Assembly: GCF_014633365.1 (NCBI RefSeq)
Contig: NC_068341.1
Span: forward strand, 20,504,339-20,568,338
Direction: 5' to 3'
Origin: Diospyros lotus
Lineage: Eukaryota; Streptophyta; Magnoliopsida; Ericales; Ebenaceae
Length of the DNA: 64,000 nt
Shown here: positions 36,786 to 46,994 of the stretch, piece by piece
Numbering within the stretch: position 1 is the first letter of the stretch
How the letters are laid out: each line of letters opens with the position of its first letter
Translations under genes and position numbers: made by a program
The notes under the pieces: generated by a model
The model's database searches: none
What the model saw: the letters and a program-made list of their open reading frames with translations, nothing else
Told to the model about the DNA's origin: nothing

Positions 36786-39700
36786 ATGAAAAGTTATTCA
36801 TTTGGTTCAAGCAGTCCCAAGTCTCTCCATGCCTACCAAGGAGGAGACTTTGATTTAGAGTCTAGTACCCTCAAAAGAGCCAGAAAGCCCAAAAGTTCAC
36901 TGTTTCATGCCATCAAAATGCTTAAATCTATAGGAAACAGTGTTTATTACTACTGCAGGTTGCACCCTATAATGGTCACCTTCATTTCTTTATCATTTGG
37001 GATCACCATTCTCATAATTTTAGTTCGTTATGAAAACCAGTACAAACTGATGAATAACTATAGGAAATCAGGAATGGATGATTCAAATACGTATCCATTC
37101 GCAAAGCTTCGGAATCTTGTAATGGTTGCAGGGCATTCAATATATACTAGTACTAGTTGTGAGAAAGTTGATAAGGAGGAGTCTTGGTTTTTGCAATCAT
37201 ATCAGAAGCATCCAGGCCAAGCAGCTAGTTTTGTGACACATATAGAGGAGGGAGTAGAAATTGCAGCCAAAGACAATGAGGCCCTGCTCTTATTTAGTGG
37301 TGGTGAGACTCGGAAAGATGCAGGGCCCCGCAGTGAAGCACAAAGTTACTGGGCTGTTGCTGATTCAGAAGGATGGTTTGGTGAGTTACCTGTTTTTTTC
37401 TCGTTTCTATTGGCTGTTTTCTAAAAGCATTTGAGATCTATGAACAAACTGACTAGAAAGAACCTTGTTAAAACAAGGGCATTAGACTTATTGCTTCCAT
37501 TCACAATCTGCATATGCATGCCTTTGTAGCCATGGTGATTGATTATTTCATTTCAATATGTATGGTTGATTCTCAAATTGGATTTGAACCCATATGTCCA
37601 AATGAGGTAGTGGTGTTCTTGTAACTAACCTGAAGATATATTTTATTTAATTTCTGATAACTAAGCTGTAACTATCATTAAAGCGCCAAGGGGGCTAACA
37701 TGAAGAAATGCTGGAGTATAACTTTCATAGCTGAATGAGACCACTCATTACCCCTCCCTCCCTCCCTCCCCTTTGGAGGGAAAGGGGTAATACTTTTCTC
37801 CTTGGAATGCTGTGGTTTTCTTAGCTCAAGTTGATGCCAATTTTTTACCCATAGGCATCTTTCTGCCACAGTTCCTGGGACAGTAATTTAAATGTGAATA
37901 AGTTTTTGTAGTTTCCCAGGGCTATTTCCCATTTGTGCTGAATAGATAAATGTATGCATTTTTTGTAACTGTTGTTTTTTGTTTTTTGTTTTTTTTTTTT
38001 TTGGTTCCTCCTCTTGCTAGGTAACACCTAGGTTCATTCTGTTAAGTTGATTTCAACTGTTTTTTTCCTCCGTGAGTCCATAGAAAATTCACATTAACAG
38101 CAAGGTTTCAAGTGGTCTATTTGGTTTATGAGAAAGTGCAGGAAAGTGGAGACAAAAGAAGTTTCAATTAGTGATAGAGAAACAAGATATTTTTTGATAC
38201 AACTAGATCCAACATATGGATTAGTTGTATAGAATTTTTTTTTTTCCCCAAAGTAAGATTGGGAAATAAAGTTTCTTTTATTTTGCCTATATTTGCTTTG
38301 TAATGAAGCAGTAACTTTTAGCAATCAGTACTTCATCATAATTTATGTTCTTGATTCAAAACATGAGCCTGCACGTGTGTGTGTGTGTGTACTATATAAA
38401 AATTTGTAATAGTAGGTTTTACTGTTATTAGTGTTATTACTTTGCTTTTTGGGGACGGTGGGACTGTGGCAGAAGTGGAGGAGAGGGTATGATCATGGTG
38501 CCTTTGTTGATGACTTGTGGGTTATTCTTGATGACAACCTTTTATTGATGAAAAAAACTAGGAAAATAAATAAATAAGAGAGGGGAGGGGGATGGGATGG
38601 GTTCACCATAAACAGAGAGAAAGATGTTCACCATAAATAGAACAGAGAGAGAGAGAGAGAGAGAGAACAATATGGAAAAGGGTATATAGAGAGAATAAGC
38701 CTTATCAAAGGTTTAGGCAAGTACAAAATGACGCAGTTTAGATAAATAGTATAATGCCATGCAGCTCCAAAGTCCAAACTGACAAAAGGGGTTGATTTTT
38801 CCTTTAAAAAAAAATAGACCTGAAATAACACATTTAAACTAAAGGAGTAAAGGTAAAGGGTGAACCCAATGCATGAGACTCTTGCATTGCGGGCTCTTGG
38901 GAAGGTCTTGTCTGCAACTTTACCCTTGCTTAGCAAATAGGTTGTATATTGACCTAAACCAGTCTATAAAATTGATCTAAACCGTAGGGAATTTAATTGA
39001 AATTTACTCAACTTTAAATGGATAAAGAAACTCTTCATTAACTGCAGAATTTTATGAAAACTGTGTGAATTTTAATTTTCCTTGAATGGAAAAAGAAAGT
39101 GTATGAATTTTAATTTTCCTTTAATGGGAAAAACAAGTGTTGAGATGTTTGTAGTATCCTGAGTATCATTACCGGCTTCCATGGGAATCAATGGACATTT
39201 ATTTAGGTATACACTGTACCTTTATTGATGTATGCATCTTGCTACTATAAAATGTTCTTTGCTTCATCAAAAGTTTCTGGTTGCGACATGTCAACAAGAA
39301 AATGGCTGTGAAAATCAGTCCGTTGATAACAGTGAAAATCAGTCCGTTGATAGCAGTGGCATGTTTATTTTGGTAATCAATGGTGATGATCTGAAAGACT
39401 TAAGTAGTTATACTGCTGGTGGTTGTGGTGTTAAATTTGGTGTGACTGATGGTGGCAAAGCCTGGGTAATGATGTTACCGTGGGAAATTGCAGAAGCAGA
39501 AAATATATGAAATGGCGATAGCAATATCACCTGCCCAGTTCATGGTTTTGGTGGTTAGGTATTTGTATCTGTTGTGGTGGTTTATGCTGGCTATTCAAAC
39601 AAGATTGCAAGTACTTGCGTGAAATTAAGAACAAGAATCAATTGTGTACTTGAAATAATCAGGATTTAATTGACTTGTTATTTTACGTCTTACTGTTGAT

Positions 39701-41162
39701 AGATGGGGCCTTTGGTTTACTGAATTCTACTACTATATCTAATTGTTAGTAAAGTGCCAAATCAATTCTCTCATACTTATATTGCTTCAGCTAACTTGAA
39801 CTGAAGTCCTTATGCTGCAAGACGAGCTTAACTGCTCAGTAGCTCTAAGGGTGTGTTTGATTGGAAAAAGATGGAAAATGAAAATATTTTTCATTCTCAT
39901 GGGAAACAATTCCCACCTCTCCCTAGTTACAATTTTTTATGAAAAATGGGTCAAAACATGCTTTGATATTTTGTACCATAAAAATTTTTCATGGCAAATG
40001 TTAAGAAATCAAACATGCAAGCATGAAATTTTTTTCATTGATGTGACATTTTCAATGGAAAACAATTCTAATCAAACTTAGTCTAATATTTATTTCACAA
40101 TTGCAGCTGAATGAATAGCAAAGTAGTAGATGATTTTTGCCTCATTTCCATTGCCTTGATTTTGTATTGAATTTTTTGTTTTGTGTACTGTTAACTCTTC
40201 AAACTCTGGTTTTCCTTTGATCTTTGTCCTTGTAGGCAAGGAAGAAAGTGTGAGATGGAGGGCACTCACGGAAGAACATGCTAGGGACAGTTTTGAGAAT
40301 CTTCTTTTCAGTGTTTGTCGGTTCAGGGAACTTACTGGCGCATACCCTCATAATATAACTGTAAGTCTACCTCTGTTACTTTGAGAAGCTGATGAAAAAA
40401 AGATCCACTAAGGTATTAACCGAAAGCTATTAATCCTCTCCCAGATCTGCTTTAAGCTAGTTGGCTGATTAAACTTTCCTCTTTTACCTGCGAATGCTTA
40501 ATCCATCACCACTGTCAGATAACACCCTCTCTTCACATTGATAGTTTCTTGACAACAAACTGCGTAAATGTTTGAAAACCTGTACCTAGGCGACCACTTA
40601 GCATATCAAATTGCTTACCAAATCCTCTCATTCACTCTGTTTCTGCTATGTGGCAAATGTATATTTGCTCTTGACACCTATGGTAAATAGTTTTGCCAAT
40701 TCTAGTTCTGAATTTTGTTTCTTCAGAGACATATTTGCTTCGAAAAGCAGAGTTAAACAATCTCACTCTAGTTGCCTTTGATCCTAATTGTTCTTGAGTC
40801 ATGACAATAATCCTGTGTTTTTCTGATGTTGATGTCAGCTTATCAGTTATGATTTTAAGGAGGAGAGGTTTGCGCATCTGCACCGTTCTGCAATCAGGTT
40901 TCCACAGGCGAGGTTTTTGTACCGGGGCACCCCAGCTTCTCCTACTTCAAGGGAAGCGGCCATGAAAGGCGAAGCGTTTGTGAGAGCTCAATTTCAGCTA
41001 GACCCATATGGGTGCTCGGGTTCTCTTCGTCGCAAGAAACTAGGGCGAGATCCTTTCCACCGATCGATCCCTTATCCTCATGGCTGTCCTGAAATTGAAG
41101 GTTTGTTCACATACTGTGGCGTAGCTCCATATTCAGGACCCCTTCCTTGGATTTATTATTAG
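36786..41162 (+). CDS. DUF218/YdcF-like membrane protein, three exons
   Basis: Join(36786..37380, 40236..40360, 40839..41162), 347 residues. Introns are GT-AG (GTGAG at 37381 to AG at 40235; GTAAG at 40361 to AG at 40838). The N-terminal tail is basic and Ser-rich, with a membrane segment at about 61-80 (type II topology). A DUF218 domain then covers roughly residues 107-300: LVMVAGHSIY, LLLFSGGETR, GPRSEAQSYW, RDSFENLLFSVCRFR and ISYDFKEERF match the family pattern of a Gly-rich start, SGGxT, an acidic/Asn patch and a YDF strand. Bacterial YdcF is a DUF218 protein reported to bind S-adenosylmethionine; the plant role is not known to me. The first intron is 2855 bp with a MITE inside. No damage was seen. 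Confidence 0.9.
39849..40083. mobile_element. Harbinger/Tourist-type MITE, 235 bp, in DUF218 intron 1
   Basis: Left end GGGTGTGTTTGATTGGAA and right end (reverse complement) GACTAAGTTTGATTAGAA are inverted repeats. TAA target duplications lie at 39846-39848 and 40084-40086. Internally palindromic AT-rich sequence; non-coding. Confidence 0.8.
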
Positions 41163-42379
41163 TAGTCTTGACCTCAACATTTTAACTTCTCTGTCTTCTA
41201 TCTTTGAGTCAGTCTGCAATGCTACGTCCTATATCCTACATGCAACGTGCTACCACAACTCCACCTCCACACTCAACTCAATTTCTCTCATTAACGTTTG
41301 TTAAAATGAGTAAAAATAAATTTATATTAAGATAATATTAAAATATTTTTTAAATTAAAATATAAAATAATTAAAATAAGATTAAAAAGCATTCTAAGAT
41401 TTTTATCAAACTGTTTATTAAATATTTTAGAATGTATGGAATGACATATATGTTATTTTTTTTTATATGTAAAGATTAAAATAAATTTATCTGAAAATGA
41501 GAGAGAAATTTATCTAAAAAAATTTAAATAAGAAGTCACATTATGTTTTTTTCAAGCGTCGTTAGATAAATTTAATAAACACAATAAAAAATATTTTTGT
41601 TTGAAATGATTTTTATATTTCATTTTTTTTTTTTTGCCTATATCTTGGTTAACAAATATTATATTAAATTACCTAACATTCTAATTTTTTTCTAAATAAA
41701 AATTCATTAAACAAGAAAAAGTGCTAAGTGTTTACAAAAATAGGGAGGGGCATATCTAGCAAATATGAAAACTACACGAATGGATAAACAAAGTAAAATA
41801 GGAAACAATAGAGAGCTGCAAGGCTCTCATTAAAATGCCTCAAACAGATGGCAAAAAGAAACTGAGGTGAGCATATAATGGCAATCTGGTGCCCCTAAAG
41901 AGAGAAAAGGGCCAAAAGGAAAAACAGAACAGTCCTACCCTATGGGAACCTATCACATGTAAAGGCCTCCAATCAACAAAGATTGCCCTGACTCGTGATA
42001 AAGAATGAGGCAGGAGCAATCGGTCCAAATCCATAGTAGTAGGGTAGTCAACATGGTAGCAAAAGGGAAAGTTGGATAGACGGAGCCACCAAAAGACATT
42101 AAGAATGGCACAATAAGAAGGAAAGGGAGACAGGGCAGCAAGAATGGGGATAAAGAACTCAACCTGATCCTTTTGTTGCCAATAACAATCCCATTTCGCG
42201 ATGAAATTTGGTGCAAAAGTACACTACCAAATTTCACGGTACTAGAATGGAAGTCACCATAGCGAAAGGAAATATGCCAGACCAAAACCACTATAAAATC
42301 CTAGAACTTCCTAGAAAAATGAGTGGAAACCATCAATTCCAAAGACCACCAATCGCGGAAGATAGCCCCATTCCACGAT
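41163..42379. other. Gene-free stretch downstream of the DUF218 gene
   Basis: AT-rich to 41740, with TTTGTTAAAATGAG resembling the MITE end seen at 12090. The part 41750-42379 is more balanced in base content and repeat-like. A weak minus-strand 112-codon ORF at 41953-42291 has no motif I recognise. Confidence 0.45.
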
Positions 42380-42495
42380 GAATTTTGATGAAGGCACAAA
42401 CAATCAAAATCTACAATACTAGGCCAGCTGACGAGAAGAATTTTGATGAAGGCACAAACAATCAAAATCTACAATACTAGGCCAGCTGACGAGAA
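42380..42495 (+). repeat. 58-bp tandem duplication, two copies
   Basis: Units at 42380-42437 and 42438-42495 begin GAATTTTGATGAAGGCAC and are near-identical. The second copy ends at the target site of the adjacent foldback MITE. Confidence 0.9.
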
Positions 42496-42503
42496 AGGAG
42501 GGA

Positions 42504-42888
42504 GAGCTCCATTACAGAGCCAGAGAGAGTCACAAAGAGATTTACAAAAAGGGGACAAAAAGATAAAATTGCCCGCGCCCCTGCTGCTCTCGTCTCCCCT
42601 ACCATGGCCGCTGCCCTAGCATCGCCGCCGCCCTTGCCTCGTCTCACCGCCCGCACCTCAGTCGCCTCGTTGCCCTCGCCACCTCGCCTCGCATCGTCGA
42701 TCGTCGCTGACGATGCAGCGACTATCGGGCGAGGCGAGGGCGGCAACCATGGCGGGGGGACGAGAGCAGCAAGGGCGAGGCAAATCCATGGGAAGGGAAG
42801 GAGAGAACATGACGTGAGGGCAAAATTGTCTTTTTGTTCTCTTTCGATAAAGTTATTGATAAGCCCGTCGAACTCTCTAGCATTTTCC
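42504..42888. mobile_element. GC-rich foldback Mutator-type MITE, copy B
   Basis: 385 bp. A perfect 9-bp target duplication AAGGAGGGA lies at 42495-42503 and 42889-42897. It has the family features: GGGGACAAAAAGATAAAATT near the left end and its counterpart GGCAAAATTGTC near the right, AAGCCCGTCG near the right end, and a CCTCGCCTCGC/GCGAGGCGAGG core. The left terminus (GAGCTCCATTACAGAGCC) has drifted from copies A and C. Confidence 0.88.
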
Positions 42889-43331
42889 AAGGAGGGAAGC
42901 CTAGACGGAAGGAACTGTCAGATGGTCGTATGCACATCACAGGGGAAAGAGATGAACTGGGAAAAGAAAGAGAAGGGGAAAATGAAAAAAAAGGCAAACC
43001 TGACCTGTATGTGCACAGAGGCAGCAAGAGGAAATTGATGACTTGGGGGAGAACTCAACTGGAGGACCCACCAAGAAAACAAGCTCACACACCACAAGAT
43101 TAGAATGATCTAAAAAAATAGCATGGCAGAAAAGGAAGAAAGGACCATATCAAGCAACAATTTAAATTTTAAGTTTATGTTAAAACAAAATTAGTTCTAG
43201 TAAGAGGTAAAATAACTTTCATGGTACTACAAATGTTAAAGAGAATTATTTAAACTTTAGGGTCTCGCAAAATCTAATGATTAAGTCATTATATATATAT
43301 ATATATAAGAAAAAGACAATATAAGATTTGT

Positions 43332-43707
43332 GAGTCGTTCTACAAGCCCGGCGGCATTACCGAGCCCCTTACAAAAAGGGGGCAAAAATATAATTTTGCC
43401 CCTGCCCACTGTTACTCTCTCCCTGCTCGCTTATCTCCCTTCCATGGCAGTTGCTTCGTCATCGTGCCTCGCCCTTATCACCTCGTTGTCCTTGCCTCGC
43501 CTCAACGATGGTCGACGAGGCAAGGACAGCGAGGCGGCGAGGCGAGAACGGCGACGAGGCGGTAGCCATGGAAAGGAGATAAGCGAGCAAAGAGAGAGCA
43601 GCAGTGGCCCACTTTGCAAATTTGCAAAGTGGGCGGGGTAAAAATTAGCTTTTTGCCCCCTTTTGGTAAGGCAATCGATAAGTCCGTCGGACTTTCTAGA
43701 CTTTTTC
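43332..43707. mobile_element. GC-rich foldback Mutator-type MITE, copy C
   Basis: 376 bp. A perfect 9-bp target duplication AAGATTTGT lies at 43323-43331 and 43708-43716. The left end GAGTCGTTCTACAAGCCCG matches copy A at nearly every position. The right end reads GTCCGTCGGAC, then TTTTTC. The core has complementary GACGAGGC and GCCTCGCC blocks, and GGGGCAAAAA blocks face inward at both sides. Confidence 0.9.
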
Positions 43708-43716
43708 AAGATTTGT

Positions 43717-44829
43717 TTGTCTTTCTTTTTGCTAGAAGATCCATGGACTGGCCATCTACAAAATTGCTAGCTTAAATTGAGATGACGATGGAGTTAGTTC
43801 TCTCTTGTTTTCTTGTGTTTTATAATTTTGAGAAAAGGGCGAAGATATTAACACATATTTTTCTTTTGTTATAGCACACCAAATGACAAAACCACCCTTT
43901 TGAAAATTATAATTTATAGCATTTTAATGTACTATTTTGACAAATTGTAATTTATAACATTAAAATGGGACATCTAATCTTAGCCCACAAAAAAAAAAAA
44001 AAAAAGATGGAGCATCTAATCTGATTATGTATCTGATGAAGGAATTTTAGATGGGCTCTATTAGAGAAGTACACCAAAACTCATCTTAGATTCATTCCAT
44101 CTTAGTGATAATCGAAATCAATTGTTCTAAGGATGACAATAGATTATAATTTTCATCTTTATCTTGATTAGGGTTTTCCAAATCATTTAAAGATCTATAA
44201 CAAACTTTGGCCAATTCAACCTTGATTTCTTGTTCTCCATCTTTATTTTCTTCTTTGAATTCTACTTCTATCTTTATTTTCTTCTTTGAATTCTACTTCT
44301 CTCTCCCCTTATTCTATGTCAGTTTTGAAGACACGGTCAGTTCTCCACCAATTGGAAACAATTAGCAACTTTTTTTTCTTTTTCTTTTTTTTTGTCTTTT
44401 ATTTTATTTAAATTCAATTTTTAATTTAAAATAATTTAATTAATATTATGTCATTTTGGTCAATAATAGGAACATCCAAGACTAATTTTAAAATACAAAA
44501 ATGTCTTTAAAAATAGATCAAACCAAAAAAAAAGTATATATATTATACTCTTTATTAAATTTATATATTGGATCATAAAAATGACGTAAGACATATTACA
44601 AGATTCACGCGGTATATTTTCATGCTCATGTCCTGTCCTGTCACGTAAAGTGATATTTATTGCAAGGAGAGAATGTGTTATGAATGTGTCGATGATAGAA
44701 GACTAATTTTATGGCATGTACATAAAAAATTGGAACATTAATTTTATTCTGTGAGATTAAAACAATTAAATGGATGGACATAAAAAAATATAATAAAATA
44801 AAATCAAGTCAAATCAATATTATTGGATT
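43717..44829. other. Gene-free AT-rich stretch
   Basis: No gene seen. A 31-bp tandem duplication (ATCTTTATTTTCTTCTTTGA...) lies near 44239-44302. Confidence 0.5.
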
Positions 44830-45360
44830 GTACTGACTCAAATCAAGTCTCTGGCCCAATCCAGCGCTATCTTGGCCCATGACCAATCAAGTTCCGTTTA
44901 AGGCTGATCTCAGCCCACGGCCCAATCTTGGCCTTTGGCTCGATTTTGGCCCCGCGCCAACCTGCAATAGCATCATTTCAATCGCATGTTGGATATTCTC
45001 GTGCTCGCTCAAAATCTCACCCTCATTAATAATAGATTTCATCCTCATTAATAGCATAGCTCATCCATATTAATGAGGGTCTCGTTAGTACCATGTTACC
45101 ATCAGAGAGCCCCATTGGCGTTAGATATCTAGTTCCATCACCCTATAAACACACGGTGCATGCATACATGAGGACATCTCCTCCTTCTATATAAACCAAC
45201 TCTCCTAGAGTCAATGTATGTTCTTCTCTAGCCCACTGATACTCTGACATTTTACTTTTACTTATTTAAGTGTCGGAGTGCTTGCAGGTACTAGTTGCTC
45301 CTCGAAGTCCATTCCCTACTGTCGGGAACTCATGTCCGATCGCCTCCCTTTTGAGCTGGA
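44830..45360 (+). repeat. Probable Gypsy LTR fragment
   Basis: The succession of GGCCCAATC-rich sequence, a TATA box (CTATATAAACC near 45190), a pyrimidine-rich stretch and GTCGGAGTGCTTGCAGGTAC near 45275 resembles the promoter and R/U5 region of plant Gypsy LTRs. Neither terminus nor a target duplication was found, so it is a fragment. Confidence 0.5.
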
Positions 45361-45404
45361 AGAAACAATTATCATTTTAAAAAATATGTAATTAAAAAGA
45401 AAAG

Positions 45405-46040
45405 AAAAATTCTATTTGCAACCATTTCTTTACTCTCCACAGTCACCTTCTCAATTGCATAATTATTTTTCAAAAATACACTTATACACAACCATCCCAC
45501 TTGCATGGCCCATCATCGTCGACCATCATTGCACTTGACCATCATTGCCGGCAATCGCCATCAGCTCCCTTCTCTCTCTCTCTCTCGTTGGCATTGCTTC
45601 CACCAAACCTACTTCCCTCCTCTATCTCTCTCTCTCTCTCCCATCGGTGTTCCTTACAGTCGCCATCATCGCACATCATTGCACTTGAACCCTTGGTTTT
45701 GGGTGCGATGATGGCGGCCGCGAGGAATGCCGATGAGAGAAATAAAGAGATGGAGAAGAGAAGTGGGAGCGATGCCTGCAAGAAAGAAAGAAAGAGGGTA
45801 AAGTGGGTGCAATGATGGGTGAGAGGTGGAGCTAATGGCAGCTGCGACGAGGGAGTTGATGGCGATCGCGTTTGTTGAAAGAGTTGATGGCAACTGCATT
45901 TGTCGCGATTGTCGACAATGATGGGTAGCAATGATAGGTGGCTACCAATGATGATGGATGACACCAAGCAAGGGTAAAAATATTTTTTTCTCAAAATATT
46001 AGGGTAAAGAACAAAAAAGATGATTGGATATAGAATTTTT
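45405..46040. mobile_element. Probable foldback element, 636 bp
   Basis: The left end AAAAATTCTATTTGCAACC and right end (reverse complement) AAAAATTCTATATCCAATC are inverted repeats. The centre pairs GCCATCATCGCAC at 45660-45672 with its complement at 45702-45714, and CTCTCTC-rich with GAGAGA-rich flanks. A/G-rich flanks prevent a clear target duplication call. ORFs on both strands are by-products of the palindrome. Confidence 0.55.
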
Positions 46041-46994
46041 CAAAAGAAAAAAAGGTGGATTACCTATAAAAGAGATCAACACCAAAATAGGTATTTGCTT
46101 ATATAATAAAATAAATTGTAACATATATGTTAAAAAAGCTATCTCAATGCACAAAGTTTTTTATTTTGCAAGGGCTAAGAGTCACCTTTATACTTGGTCT
46201 TACTTTTTCTTTACAAAGAAATTATTTTTATAACTTAAATTTCCGAACTTCTGAAGATAAAAAAAATCACCACTTTACCATTACTACTGAGGCTTGCCCT
46301 ATTATGTAATACATGCCATTGTCATAATTTTTTAGAAATTCATGTTATTTCGATCATCATATCAAGGCGATCCCATCCGATAATTTCTCCTATGCGTAAT
46401 GTAGTCATCCTCAACAACAATAGCAAAAAGGATTGTTCAAACATGTCCTACAAGGAGGAGAACCTGACTCCACATTTTAGGTCATACTAAGTGGAAATCT
46501 GTACAAATTAGTACTGCAATGAAATAAGCTTCTAAAACTATATATAATGAGATAATACAACAGTTATATTATTAGAGGAGGAGGAGGAAGATGCAATAAG
46601 AATCCAGATTTAAAAGAAAAAAACGGCGGGGAAGAGGGGGGTGGCAAGTAGACATAGGTAGCTTTTCATAAGATAAACAACAGATTTGAGAACATGTAAA
46701 GAGATCTCAATTGAAACCTACTCTGAAGACGAGCACAATTTGAGAATTTCTGTGCAATGAATGTACATTACTAAGATCTGTCTGCTACATGTAATATTTC
46801 AGGGAGTTACAATTAAGGTGTCCAGAGAGGTATTAAGCCAAAATCAGTACCTGCTCCTGTAGCACCCTGGCTGTGCAGAAGAAAATCTTTTCTTCCCAGT
46901 AGTAAGCAATCGAGCACATTTCATAATTCATGTACTTATTTATTTGTCAGAAGTTAAATGGGAATTCCTGTCCTGCAATGAACAAAGGTGACGG
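46041..46994. other. Spacer downstream of the LAZ1-like gene
   Basis: No gene of its own seen; the right part is presumably the LAZ1-like 3'UTR. A (GGA)n-like tract lies near 46576-46590. Confidence 0.5.

Noticed and set aside
39232..39510. 92-codon ORF in DUF218 intron 1
   Set aside because: Includes a small direct duplication (GAAAATCAGTCCGTTGATA) and no conserved domain; the flanking exons splice in frame without it.
41953..42291. 112-codon minus-strand ORF
   Set aside because: No recognisable LINE, RNase H or host domain; the surrounding DNA is repeat-like.
42477..43103. 137-, 144- and 101-codon ORFs
   Set aside because: They lie within or across foldback MITE copy B on both strands; low-complexity Arg/Ala/Ser composition.
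45501..45994. 104- and 150-codon ORFs
   Set aside because: Serine/leucine-rich low complexity from CT-rich and GC-rich foldback DNA.
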